The notes below the pieces were generated by a model. The model made no database searches and was not told where the DNA came from. It saw only the letters and a program-made list of their open reading frames with translations. A program made the position numbers and the translations under genes. 64,000 nucleotides of DNA from Mesorhizobium sp. (GTDB lineage: Bacteria > Pseudomonadota > Alphaproteobacteria > Rhizobiales > Rhizobiaceae): NCBI GenBank assembly GCA_004963905.1, contig SUGL01000018.1, positions 62,001 to 126,000 on the forward strand. The letters are read 5' to 3'. Positions 9,675 through 18,570 of the stretch are shown here, one piece after another. Position 1 is the stretch's first letter; the number at the start of each line of letters is the position of its first letter.

Positions 9675-12600
9675 TGTTCATCCTGCGCTTCCTCTGGGCC
9701 GTTCTGACCTCACGCTTCCTTTGGACGCTGATCGGCATAGCGCTGCTTTCGCTGCTGATCTGGGTGTTCGGCCCGATCGTCCAGGTCGGCCCTTACGCGC
9801 CGTTCGAATCCGACAATGTGCGCATCGCCATCATCGCCGGGCTGATCATCCTGTGGCTGATCTGGCTGATCATCGCGCAGCGGCGCGCGATCCGCGCCAA
9901 CCGCATGTTCGTCGCCGAGATCGCCGCGCCCGTGGCGGAAAAGCAGCTTACGCCGGGCGAAGAGAGCGTGGCGGCGGTCGGCGCCAAGTTCGGCGAGGTG
10001 ATGGCGGAACTCAAGCGGCGCAAGCTCGGCGGCAGAAAATTCCTGCGCGAGATGCCGTGGTACGTGATCGTCGGGCCGCCCGCCACCGGCAAGACGACGG
10101 CGCTGCGGCAGTCCGGCCTCAACTTCCCGATCGACCTCACCGACGATCTGCAGGGCGTCGGCGGCACGCGCAATTGCGACTGGTTCTTCTCGGAGAACGC
10201 GGTGCTGATCGATACCGCCGGTCGCTACGTCCAGCAGGAAAGCCAGCCGGATGTCGACGCGACGGAATGGCTGGGCTTCCTCGATCTTCTGAAGAAGCAT
10301 CGGGGCCGCCGCGCGCTCAACGGCGTCATCGTCGCGCTGTCGATCGACGTGCTCTCGGAAGGCGACGAAGCCATCAAGGCGCATGGCCGCAAGATCCGCC
10401 GCCGGCTGGCTGAGCTGAACGACCGGCTCGAAATCCGCCTTCCCGTCTACCTGATGCTGACCAAGGCCGACCTGATCAAAGGGTTCGAAGCCTTCTTTGG
10501 CGGCTTGTCGACCGCCGCCCGCGAGCAGGTCTGGGGAACGACCTTCCCGCTCGACGCGCGCATCGACGCCAAGACCGTCGAAAAGGAAATCGCCACGCTT
10601 GCGGCTGAGCTCGAGCGGCGGCTGGTGCCGAAGCTCGAGGACGAGGACAAGCTTGGCTCGCGCGCCGAGATATTCCGCTTCCCGGCCCAGCTCGCCAGCC
10701 TCTCCGAGCCGATCCAGGTGCTGATCGAGGCGATGTTCGGCGAAAGCCGCTACGAGGAAGCCGCCTGGCTGCGCGGCCTCTATCTGACGTCGGCGACGCA
10801 GGAAGGCGCGCCGATCGACCGGCTGACGGCGGCGCTGTCCTCCTCCTTCGGGCTGCCGCCACGCCGCGCGATGCTGGCGCCGCGCGTCGAGAAGCGCAGC
10901 TTCTTCCTCAGGAATCTCTTGACCGAAGTCATCTTCAAGGAAGCCGGCTTGGGTACGTTCGATCCTCTGGCGCAGCGCCGCCGCGCCTGGATCTGGCGCG
11001 GCGCGGCCACGGCCTGCGCGCTCGCGGCCCTGCTCGCCTGCGGACTGTTCACCTGGTCCTATCTCGACAACCGCAACGCGATCACCGAACAGGCCGGCCA
11101 GTTCGAGGCGCTGCAGACGCCGCTGACCGACGTTTCGGCCGCACCGGCATCGGTGGAGCAGCCGACGATGGATGGAGCGCTGGCCGCGATGGACGCGGTG
11201 GCGACGGCCCGCACCACGCCGCCGGACGCGCTTCACAACCTGCTCGGACCTACCGCCTCGGCGGAGCTCGTGCGCGCGCAGACCGATACCTATGACCACG
11301 CGCTGCGCAACGTGCTCGAGCCGCATATGGTCGCCCTGCTCGAGGCCACGATGTGGCGGCAGATCCGCGATCCGGACTTCATGCTCGGCGCGCTGAAGAC
11401 CTATCGCATGATGACGGGCCTGTCGCAGATGGACGCCGACTTCGCGCAGAACTGGTGGGTGAACAGCCTGCCGGAATTCGCGCCCGCCCCGCCCTTCCCC
11501 ACCGCCGACGCCGAGGAACACCAGCTTGCCGCGATCCGCCGCATGGCGGTCGACGACAGCTACATCGCCCCCGACAAAGAACTGGTCGCAGAGGCGCTGA
11601 AGACGGTCTGCACGATCTCGCTGCCGGAGCGCGCCTACAAGCAGCTGCTCGCCGACCCGGAAGTGGCCGCCGTCAAGGAATGGCTGCCAGCCAATTTCGC
11701 CGGGCCTAACGGCGCGAAGGTGTTCGCGCGCCGCTCCGACAAAACGCTGCGCGTCGGCGTTCCCGGCGCCTATACCTATGCCGGTTTCCACGATGCGATC
11801 CTCGACCGGGTCGAGGATGTGGCGGCGCAGGCGGCGCTCGACCGGGCGGTATTCGCCGGCGGCTGCTCGGAGAATTCCGAGACCTCGGTGTCGGCGCTGT
11901 CCGAGGACATTCTGAAGCTCTATTACGACGACTATATCGCCCAATGGGACAGCTTCCTGCGCGACATGCGGCTGGCGCCGCTGACCGACCTCAATGTCGC
12001 CAGCGAAAACCTCAAGGACCTTTCGAGCGCCGATTCCGCGCTGAAGCGGCTGCTTACGGCGGTGGTGCAGGAAGTCGACCTCACCCGTTCCGACGAGGCG
12101 CCGGCCGACGACAAGGGCGGCGCGGCCAAGACCGGCTCGAAGCTGCTCAGCAAGCTCGGCAAATTGGGCAAGGTGGTGAAGACCGGGGCTAAGCTCCTGC
12201 CGCGTGCCGGCTCGGCCGATCAGGTCGACATGACCGGCAGCCTGGTGGCCGAGCATTTCAAGCCGCTCAAGGGCACGATTGCCCAGGTCGACGGCCAGCC
12301 GCCGGCGCTCGACGCGGCCGTTGTCGCGCTGACGGCGCTGTCCAACGTGCTGCAGACCGTTACCGCCAACCCCAACCCGCAGGACGCCATCAAGAAGCAG
12401 GGCGGCCTCGCCGAGCTGACGGGCGCGGTGGCCAGGCAGGCGCAGATCCTGCCCTCGCCGATCAACGATTGGCTGGGCGGAATTGCCGGCGACACCAGCG
12501 GGCTGTCGCAGAAGGCCGTCACCAACGAGCTCAACGCCATCTGGCGCGCCGACATCCTGCCCTTCTGCCAGGCGGCGCTCAACAACCGCTATCCCTTCAG

Positions 12601-13213
12601 CCCGGACAGCGCGGTGGACGTCAATGTGCGCGACTTCCAGCGCCTGTTCGGTCCCGCCGGGTTGATCGACGCCTTCATCAACGACCATCTGATCAACTAT
12701 GTCGACACCGCCAGCGAGCCTTGGAAATGGCGCGCCGATTTCGGCCTCGATCCCGCGGCGCTGCCGGCGTTCGAGCAGGCGAGGCACATCCGCGACGACC
12801 TCTTCCCCGGCGGCAGCGGCCCGGTGATGAACTTCACGCTGGAGCCCAAGGACCTGTCGCCCAACGTGGCGCGGGTGACGCTCAACCTCGATGGCCAGAA
12901 CCTGGTCTACTACAACAACGCGACGAGGCCGCAGCCGATGACGTGGCCCGGCAAGGACGGAACCGGTGTGATCTCGCTCGCCTTCCAGCCGGTCGACGGC
13001 TCGCCCGAGGTGATGCTCAACGAAACCGGCAGCTGGGCATGGCTGAGGATGCTGCGCGGCGGCAAATTCGCCGGCACCAAGCTCACCGACGTCTACAGCC
13101 TGCGGCTGGGCACGAAAGGCATGTATGCCGATTTCGAGCTCAAGGCGGCCAGCGTCGAGAACCCCTACACGCTCGAGATGTTCAAGAAGTTCACATGTCC
13201 GCCGCAGATCTGA
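9674..13213 (+). CDS. tssM: T6SS inner-membrane protein TssM/IcmF (first copy)
   Basis: 1179-residue TssM. Two N-terminal transmembrane helices (about 5-32 and 50-68) precede a cytoplasmic NTPase-like domain with Walker A GPPATGKT (134-141) and LIDTAGR (178-184). A third membrane helix (about 437-460) leads into the long periplasmic part, which ends in the beta-rich domain that contacts TssJ. Length and order are complete for the family. It overlaps tssL by one base, and its last codons overlap the tagF start. Compare TssM2 at 24192, also complete. Confidence 0.96.
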   Translation: MFILRFLWAVLTSRFLWTLIGIALLSLLIWVFGPIVQVGPYAPFESDNVRIAIIAGLIILWLIWLIIAQRRAIRANRMFVAEIAAPVAEKQLTPGEESVAAVGAKFGEVMAELKRRKLGGRKFLREMPWYVIVGPPATGKTTALRQSGLNFPIDLTDDLQGVGGTRNCDWFFSENAVLIDTAGRYVQQESQPDVDATEWLGFLDLLKKHRGRRALNGVIVALSIDVLSEGDEAIKAHGRKIRRRLAELNDRLEIRLPVYLMLTKADLIKGFEAFFGGLSTAAREQVWGTTFPLDARIDAKTVEKEIATLAAELERRLVPKLEDEDKLGSRAEIFRFPAQLASLSEPIQVLIEAMFGESRYEEAAWLRGLYLTSATQEGAPIDRLTAALSSSFGLPPRRAMLAPRVEKRSFFLRNLLTEVIFKEAGLGTFDPLAQRRRAWIWRGAATACALAALLACGLFTWSYLDNRNAITEQAGQFEALQTPLTDVSAAPASVEQPTMDGALAAMDAVATARTTPPDALHNLLGPTASAELVRAQTDTYDHALRNVLEPHMVALLEATMWRQIRDPDFMLGALKTYRMMTGLSQMDADFAQNWWVNSLPEFAPAPPFPTADAEEHQLAAIRRMAVDDSYIAPDKELVAEALKTVCTISLPERAYKQLLADPEVAAVKEWLPANFAGPNGAKVFARRSDKTLRVGVPGAYTYAGFHDAILDRVEDVAAQAALDRAVFAGGCSENSETSVSALSEDILKLYYDDYIAQWDSFLRDMRLAPLTDLNVASENLKDLSSADSALKRLLTAVVQEVDLTRSDEAPADDKGGAAKTGSKLLSKLGKLGKVVKTGAKLLPRAGSADQVDMTGSLVAEHFKPLKGTIAQVDGQPPALDAAVVALTALSNVLQTVTANPNPQDAIKKQGGLAELTGAVARQAQILPSPINDWLGGIAGDTSGLSQKAVTNELNAIWRADILPFCQAALNNRYPFSPDSAVDVNVRDFQRLFGPAGLIDAFINDHLINYVDTASEPWKWRADFGLDPAALPAFEQARHIRDDLFPGGSGPVMNFTLEPKDLSPNVARVTLNLDGQNLVYYNNATRPQPMTWPGKDGTGVISLAFQPVDGSPEVMLNETGSWAWLRMLRGGKFAGTKLTDVYSLRLGTKGMYADFELKAASVENPYTLEMFKKFTCPPQI

Positions 13214-13737
13214 ATGCGCCCGGCCTCTACGGCAAGATGCCCGCCACCGGCGATTTCGTGACGCGGCGGCTGTCGGGCGATTTCGTGCGCGTCTGGGACC
13301 GCTGGCTGGCGCAGCACATCGTCCCGCTGTTCGGCCTTGAAAACTGGCCGGCGGACATCGCTTTGCGCTTCCTCAGCGGTCCTGCTTCGTTCGGCGCTGC
13401 CGCGGGTATCGTACTGCAGAGCGCCGACAGGGTCGGCAGGCGGTTTCCGCTCAGCGTCGTCGCGCGGCTTGCCGAAGCGCCGCTGAAGCTTGCTTATGCC
13501 GATGTCTGGTTCGAAGGGATCGAGAAAGCCGCTTTCGCCGCGCAACGGGGTGAATTGACGCCCGACGAGCTGGATGCCGCCCTGACAGCCCTGCCTGCGC
13601 CATCCGTCGAGCCGGACGGCGATGTCATCGACGACCTCGTCATGTGGACCGCGCGCACGGATATCTTTGACGTCGATCCGCAGGCGCCGCAGCCGGCGCT
13701 GGAGCAGATTTTCGCGGCGAGCTGGGAGACCAGCTGA
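13195..13737 (+). CDS. tagF: T6SS-associated protein TagF/ImpM
   Basis: 180-residue TagF (ImpM, DUF2094). The start motif GLYGKMPATGDFVTRRL and following FVRVWDRWLAQ are diagnostic, as is DRVGRRFPLSVV. In other bacteria TagF represses T6SS assembly post-translationally, acting with Fha. The ATG at 13195 lies inside the end of tssM; the longer open frame upstream is a tssM shadow. The stop shares one base with the DUF2169 start. Confidence 0.92.
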   Translation: MSAADLNAPGLYGKMPATGDFVTRRLSGDFVRVWDRWLAQHIVPLFGLENWPADIALRFLSGPASFGAAAGIVLQSADRVGRRFPLSVVARLAEAPLKLAYADVWFEGIEKAAFAAQRGELTPDELDAALTALPAPSVEPDGDVIDDLVMWTARTDIFDVDPQAPQPALEQIFAASWETS

Positions 13738-14843
13738 TGCAGATCTGGAACCAGATGGGTTATCCGCACCAGTTTACCATGGGCATGGACAAGGCCGGCC
13801 ATGAGTGGCTTGTCGTGGTGGTGAAAGGCACCTTCGATTTCCCGACGAAACCGGGCGGGCTGGTACAGAAATCGGCCGAGCAGGTTCCGCTGGTGATGGC
13901 CGACACCCACACAGGCGTGCCTGGCTATTCGGCGACGCTGTGGGAGACCGACTTCGCCTTCCGCAAGTCGCGCTGCGACGTCATCGCCAATGGTTGCGCC
14001 TATGCGCCTGGCGGACGTCCGGCGGAGCGTGTGCCTGTCGGCATCAAGGTCGGCAATTGGTCGAAACTGTTCGAAGTCGTCGGCCACCGCGAATGGCGTG
14101 CCATCGGGCCCGTGTTCACTGCAACAGCGCCGCAGCCCTTCCTGAAACTGCCGATCTCCTACGACGTCGCCTGGGGTGGCGTCGACCGGCTGGACCCCGA
14201 GGACCAGCTTCCCGCCAGCTACAAATACAACCCGGTCGGCACCGGCTGGTCGCGTACCAAGAACCAGCGTCTCATTCCGGGCCTGCGGCTGCCGAATACG
14301 CAGGCCGTTGGCGAAGAGGTCCGCTCGCCCTTCGGCGACTATAAGCCGATGAGCTTCGGACCGATGGGCCGCGGCTGGCCCGGGCGTATCGAATACGGCG
14401 GAACATATGACCAGGACTGGATCGACAATGTCTTCCCCTTCCTGCCTGAGGATTTCGACGAGCGCTATTTCCAGATGGCGCCGCCCGACCAGCAGATCGA
14501 CCATCCACGCGGGGGCGAAGAGGTGGTGCTTGTAAACATGACGCCAGAAGGGCGTGTAAGCTTTCGGCTTCCACAGACCGCATTGCCGATGACACTGTTC
14601 AAGGGTAGGCATAAGGCGTACGAGGCTGATATCTTTCCCGACACCGTCCTCCTCGATCCTGAGAAGCGCCGCCTCTCACTGGTTTGGCGCGTCTCGCAGC
14701 CGATTCGCCGCACTGTCCTCGACTTTGCAGAATGCTGGATTGGCCTCCCAACACCTGGCATGTTGCACGCTAAGAAGACTGGGAAGCGTTACATACGCAA
14801 GTTTGATTTGCCGCCGACCGATTACGACGAGGAGGCTGCGTGA
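13737..14843 (+). CDS. DUF2169 protein, probable effector-loading adaptor
   Basis: 368-residue DUF2169 family protein (MGMDKAGHEWLVVVVKGTFDF, ISYDVAWGGVDR, the motif PFGDYKPMSFGPMGRGWPGR). DUF2169 proteins sit beside VgrG and DUF4150 PAAR-like effectors and act as adaptors or chaperones that load them; Agrobacterium tumefaciens has such a gene beside its tde2 effector. Here DUF4150 is two genes downstream, which fits. Codon use and GC change within this gene: up to about 14530 it is GC3-rich like tssM, and after that it becomes AT-richer. This suggests a recombination point inside the gene. Confidence 0.85.
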   Translation: MQIWNQMGYPHQFTMGMDKAGHEWLVVVVKGTFDFPTKPGGLVQKSAEQVPLVMADTHTGVPGYSATLWETDFAFRKSRCDVIANGCAYAPGGRPAERVPVGIKVGNWSKLFEVVGHREWRAIGPVFTATAPQPFLKLPISYDVAWGGVDRLDPEDQLPASYKYNPVGTGWSRTKNQRLIPGLRLPNTQAVGEEVRSPFGDYKPMSFGPMGRGWPGRIEYGGTYDQDWIDNVFPFLPEDFDERYFQMAPPDQQIDHPRGGEEVVLVNMTPEGRVSFRLPQTALPMTLFKGRHKAYEADIFPDTVLLDPEKRRLSLVWRVSQPIRRTVLDFAECWIGLPTPGMLHAKKTGKRYIRKFDLPPTDYDEEAA

Positions 14844-15862
14844 GCGCGAACCTCGATGTTATCTCGGTAGGTATGGTAACGGCCGTCGGTCTCGATGCGC
14901 CTTCCAGCTGTGCAGCTATGCGGGCGAAGCTCGACGGCTTTCAGGAGACCAAATTTCATCGGATCGGTGACGAGTTCGTCATAGGCGCGCCTGTGCCGCT
15001 GCCGCGGGAATGGATTGGCGAGAAGAGAATGGCGCACCTTGCTGCTGCGGCCGTGACGGAGGCTATCCAAGGTCACGAATGGCTCACTGACAAGACCGTT
15101 GTCCTACTTTGCATCGCAGAAGAGAATCGTCCCGGTAGGCCGATCAGGGATGTGCGCTCGTTCCTGTCTCATATTTCTAGAATAACCGGGCACGACATCG
15201 GTCGAGGCTGTATAGTCGTCGCTCATGGTCGACCATCTGGACATATTGCGTTCGAAAAGGCACGAGAAATATTAAAAGAAGGAAAAGCGTCTAACATCCT
15301 TATATTGGGAGTTGATAGTTACCTAACACCGGCAACAATCACCCACTACATTGCCAAGTGGCGCCTTTTGACGTCGGACAATCCGAATGGATTTATCCCC
15401 GGCGAGGCCGCCGCGGCAATATTGTGCAGCAACGTGGAACGGGGGCAGTTGCAATTGGCAGGGCTCGGATTGGCTCGCGAGCGGGCGTCAATCTACAACA
15501 ACGACGATATTCCGCTTCGTGGCGATGGAATGACCTCTGCATACAATATTGCGCTAGAGGAAGCCGGAATCCAGATGAATGATATCGGGTACCGGATTTC
15601 CGATCTGATCGGAGAAAAATACTGGTTCAAACAGGCCGCTCTTGCAAATTTGCGCCTCTCAAGAGGCCGGCGGGATTTCATCGACCTGTGGTCGCCTGGC
15701 GAATTTCTGGGGAATATCGGTGCGGCCGTGGTGCCAGCCATGATTGCGATGGCGCGGACGGCGGCGTGCAAGGGCTACAGTTATGGCAGATCCGTTCTGG
15801 TGGAAGCATCAAACGATGCCGGCGCATGCGGTGCCGCAGTCCTAACGTCGCGTGTTCCATAG
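14840..15862 (+). CDS. Ketosynthase-fold (KAS-like) protein lacking the catalytic residues
   Basis: 340-residue protein with the fold signature of beta-ketoacyl-ACP synthases: an N-terminal MVTAVGLDAPSSCAAMR, the C-terminal-half turn GFIPGEAAAAILC, and a late GNIGAAVVPAMIAMA. The catalytic set appears lost. The nucleophile position in the segment GCIVVAHGRPSGHI is His129 instead of Cys, and the late GH of the family is G291-N292. It is therefore probably a structural or binding protein, not a condensing enzyme. GTG start overlapping the DUF2169 stop (GTGA). It is AT-rich relative to the T6SS core. KAS-like genes occur in some DUF2169/DUF4150 loci; their job there is unknown. Confidence 0.75.
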   Translation: MSANLDVISVGMVTAVGLDAPSSCAAMRAKLDGFQETKFHRIGDEFVIGAPVPLPREWIGEKRMAHLAAAAVTEAIQGHEWLTDKTVVLLCIAEENRPGRPIRDVRSFLSHISRITGHDIGRGCIVVAHGRPSGHIAFEKAREILKEGKASNILILGVDSYLTPATITHYIAKWRLLTSDNPNGFIPGEAAAAILCSNVERGQLQLAGLGLARERASIYNNDDIPLRGDGMTSAYNIALEEAGIQMNDIGYRISDLIGEKYWFKQAALANLRLSRGRRDFIDLWSPGEFLGNIGAAVVPAMIAMARTAACKGYSYGRSVLVEASNDAGACGAAVLTSRVP

Positions 15863-16864
15863 ATGGCCAACGTTTTTGCCAACAGCCTAGAAATTTCCGG
15901 CAAGGCGACCGATGGCAAGACCATCGCTGCGTTTCCAGACGTTTGTTTCACGCCGCCGGAAAATCCCGCAACCCCGCCCGGTGTGCCGATACCATATCCG
16001 AGCTTCGGATTCGCAAGTGATACCGAAAATGGGACTGGTACCGTAAAAATTTCGGGAAAAACGGTCAATATAAAGAATCAATCTGACCTATCCAAGACAA
16101 GTGGAACCGAAGCGGGCTGTGCCGCAAAAAAAGGTGTGATAACTTCCAAGAATACTGGGAAGGAATACTACAGATCTTGGTCGAATAACGTCAAGTTTGA
16201 TGGCGAGCCCGTTATCCGCTTTACGGATATGGCGACAAATAACCACGCTTCTGATGTGGCCAACACGCCGCCGTGGATTCACGTACTTACCCCGGCTCCT
16301 CCGGGCTTGAATTGTGCAAAAATCCTGACCGACTGCGGGCTTCAGCTTCACGCACATAAGGACAGCCCTTGTGTGTCTCCGGATCAGTCGGAACACATGA
16401 TGCAGAATGCGTTCTTTCAAAACACGCGAGGCGGGTCGGCCGGCTCGATCGCAGAGTTTCCGAAATATTCGGCCAATGAAGCGCCATGTATTTGCATGAA
16501 AGGGCCCGGCAACATAAATGCGGCCTCTCCCCATGGCGCCAAGACGACAGCACAGCACGCATTCGCAAGAGGCTGCGGCACAACGCGACCAACAGTCGAG
16601 GCCGCTATGAAGAACGAGCTGAATAGCATCAAAGAGCACCATCCCAAGATCAACGCCAATGCTACACACAAAAGCGCACAAGACCAACCGATAGCGGACG
16701 AAGAAACGCGCAAGCTTGCGCTAGAATGCTTGGAGGCAGTTATTCGAGCCTATCTCGAATATTGTTCCGGGAAGAAGGGGGACGACCTCAATCAGACGAA
16801 ATGCCGCGTGCCTTGGGGCGACAAAGTGCCCGGCGCAAGCGTTTCGCCGCCTTCAAGCCTATAG
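15863..16864 (+). CDS. DUF4150 PAAR-like protein with C-terminal extension, candidate T6SS effector
   Basis: 333 residues. About 1-130 is a DUF4150 (Tox-PAAR-like) domain: MANVFANSLEISGKATDG, PDVCFTPPENPATPPGVPIPYPSF in two adjoining parts, and GKEYYRSWSNNVKFDG. PAAR-like tips sharpen VgrG and carry toxins. The roughly 200-residue C-terminal part is Cys- and His-rich (EAPCICMKGPG, TTAQHAFARGCGTT, KLALECLEAVIRAY) and matches no toxin family I can name; no Ntox15 HxxD-type site is evident. It starts directly after the KAS-like stop. It is followed after 10 bases by a small gene that could encode immunity. AT-rich like its neighbours. Confidence 0.75.
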   Translation: MANVFANSLEISGKATDGKTIAAFPDVCFTPPENPATPPGVPIPYPSFGFASDTENGTGTVKISGKTVNIKNQSDLSKTSGTEAGCAAKKGVITSKNTGKEYYRSWSNNVKFDGEPVIRFTDMATNNHASDVANTPPWIHVLTPAPPGLNCAKILTDCGLQLHAHKDSPCVSPDQSEHMMQNAFFQNTRGGSAGSIAEFPKYSANEAPCICMKGPGNINAASPHGAKTTAQHAFARGCGTTRPTVEAAMKNELNSIKEHHPKINANATHKSAQDQPIADEETRKLALECLEAVIRAYLEYCSGKKGDDLNQTKCRVPWGDKVPGASVSPPSSL

Positions 16865-16874
16865 GAGTGTACAG

Positions 16875-17717
16875 ATGGATAGGAAGTTTATTCGCGAATG
16901 CATAAATGTTGTAGCTCACGGAGGTAACTCCGCAAGCGTTTTGGTTGTGTCCACTGATGAAGATCGCCAAAGTTTCAACAGCGAGGTATTTCGGTTTTCC
17001 GATATAGAAGTCCCACCCGCTCAAATCTTTCAGATCGATGACTGGATATCATCCATGTGGGCATCGCCAGCCGGCACATATTTTCTTGCAGGCGTCTTAG
17101 GTGACTGTTTCACCAATCTGTCCGGGAGCTTCGCGCGCCAGTCCGCCACAACCAATCGCCTTTTTCGAATCTGGGGGCTCCATGACCAAGCGGTCTACGC
17201 TGTTGGTGCAAATGGCACATGCATTCGCTTTAACGGTGCCACGTGGCAACCGATGAGCGAAGGTCTTTCAGGCCACCTTTACGCGATATCGGGCAGGCAG
17301 GAGGACGATTTGGTGTGCGCCGGAGACGGGGGCTTTGTCGCGACATACGACGGAGCACGATGGCAGCAGATAGAACTGCCAACCAACGCCGCCTTCCGTG
17401 CCGTTCATATGATCGCCCGTGAAGACCTGTATCTTTGCGGACTGGACGGTGCTTGTTATCGCCTTCGTGGCGGTCAACTCATTTCCATTGATGCTGGTGG
17501 GCACGATTTTTATGCGATTGAGGATTTTCAGGGCGAAACCTATTTTGCCTCGGCCGCATCGGGCGTCTTCAAGATCAAGGATGACCGCCTTGTCTTGGTA
17601 AAAGATAAGGCAAAAGGCTATAGTTTATCTGCGTCGGAAAAGTTCCTTTGGTCATGCGGCCTGGAACAGACCGCAAGATTCGACGGAACAAGCTGGAGGA
17701 AAGTCGATTTTAACTGA
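16875..17717 (+). CDS. Beta-propeller-like protein, candidate immunity or partner of the DUF4150 protein
   Basis: 280-residue protein built of repeats of about 40 residues with the pattern 'hydrophobic strand - GANGTCIRFNGATWQPM', 'CAGDGGFVATYDGARWQQI', and last 'SCGLEQTARFDGTSWRKV'. The turn G-x-W or F-D-G-x-x-W at repeat ends is typical of beta-propeller blades of the kelch/WD-like type. No signal peptide or membrane segment. ATG at 16875 has GGAG 7 bases upstream. Its position directly 3' of the effector candidate and its AT-rich composition suggest immunity, but this is inference only. An adaptor role is equally possible. Confidence 0.6.
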   Translation: MDRKFIRECINVVAHGGNSASVLVVSTDEDRQSFNSEVFRFSDIEVPPAQIFQIDDWISSMWASPAGTYFLAGVLGDCFTNLSGSFARQSATTNRLFRIWGLHDQAVYAVGANGTCIRFNGATWQPMSEGLSGHLYAISGRQEDDLVCAGDGGFVATYDGARWQQIELPTNAAFRAVHMIAREDLYLCGLDGACYRLRGGQLISIDAGGHDFYAIEDFQGETYFASAASGVFKIKDDRLVLVKDKAKGYSLSASEKFLWSCGLEQTARFDGTSWRKVDFN

Positions 17718-17750
17718 TGTCGACTCTGCCGTGTCGAAGTATCCCTTCAA

Positions 17751-18125
17751 TTACAGCTCCTTGGTAGGTCCGGTTGCTCGTCGCGCCTGTGCCAACGTCT
17801 CGGCCAGATAGGCTCGCACTCTCACTGGATCGAGCTCCTGTAATTTAGGTGGATTGTCGGTCGACAGCATTCTCACGACGAAGAGTTCGCCGGCGTCGGG
17901 AAATTCCCTGTATCGCTCCAAGGCGATCCGCTTGCCGTCTTCTTCGGCTATCCGAAGCCCGTCTAGGTGCGCCTCCAGCCTAGCGAGCAGCCGCGCCACA
18001 CGGAGTTCGTCCATATCGGGGTTTTCGTCCGGATAAAGCAGATGACGATCATATACAGTCCACAGAAAAGCCGCCATCTCGGCGTGCTGGCGCACGATCT
18101 CCGGCAAGATGGGCGCGCGCGGCAT
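17751..18125 (-). pseudogene. Truncated TIGR02270-type T6SS protein (N-terminal part only)
   Basis: 124 residues resembling the N-terminus of the TIGR02270 family, which is common beside vgrG: ILPEIVRQHAEMAAFLW, then RLEAHLDGLRIAEEDG and the short helix with AGELFVVRML. Family members as I know them are about 400 residues with HEAT-like repeats, so most of the protein is missing. It ends 33 bases from the stop of the convergent beta-propeller gene, exactly where the AT-rich segment ends. Deletion or replacement of its 3' part when the cargo was exchanged is the simplest reading. The ATG overlaps the stop of the DUF6484 gene (ATGA). Confidence 0.65.
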
Positions 18126-18559
18126 CAGTTCAGATTTACCGAGCCGCCGCGGACGCGATTGGTTGCGCTGGCATGGCTCGTAACGTAGGTGCCGCGGATG
18201 GTGATGTGTCCGTCCTTCTCCATGACTATACGCGCCTTGCCGCACCTCAATTCGATCCGCTCCTGACCAACGATCGTCACGTGCTCGCCATCGCGGATCA
18301 CTTGGACCGAGTCCGCAGAATGCGCTACGTGTGCGGGTTGAACAATGCGACCGACAATCAGCGGCTTTTCGGGATCTCCCTCCTGGAACAGCAGTGCCAC
18401 CTCCGTCCCAATTGCTTCGCGCGAGAGTTCGACAAGACTTCGCGCCGGAAGTGCGGTCTCCTTCGGGTTGCTGGAAAAGACAACCAAGGGTGTGCTGGCG
18501 TCGAAGCCGAGTAGGATGCCGATCACCACGCCATTGATTCGGTCTCTGACCTCGTCCAT
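18125..18559 (-). CDS. DUF6484 protein, VgrG-linked
   Basis: 144-residue protein with the DUF6484 pattern INGVVIGILLGFDAS, LPARSLVELS, EVALLFQEGDPEKPLIVG and then a beta-rich gp5-like tail VIRDGEHVTIVGQERIELRCGKARI. Such proteins follow vgrG in T6SS operons and probably contribute a beta layer or adaptor to the spike; the role is not established. ATG 18559 is preferred over GTG 18565 because GAGGGA sits 7 bases before it. The gene starts 12 bases after the vgrG stop and its stop overlaps the truncated TIGR02270 start, so the three form one operon. Confidence 0.75.
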   Translation of the reverse strand: MDEVRDRINGVVIGILLGFDASTPLVVFSSNPKETALPARSLVELSREAIGTEVALLFQEGDPEKPLIVGRIVQPAHVAHSADSVQVIRDGEHVTIVGQERIELRCGKARIVMEKDGHITIRGTYVTSHASATNRVRGGSVNLN

Positions 18560-18570
18560 TGCCACGTCCC

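Noticed and set aside
9710..12787. Very long minus-strand open frame opposite tssM
   Set aside because: Composition is Arg/Gly/His-rich with no family motif; it mirrors the GC3 bias of tssM. The same holds for long antisense frames opposite tssF (2520-3914), tssK (7028-8767), tssM2 (24651-26840) and the pao genes.
14530..17750. Insertion sequence or phage as origin of the AT-rich segment
   Set aside because: No transposase, integrase, terminal inverted repeat or target duplication found; recombination at shared flanks fits better.
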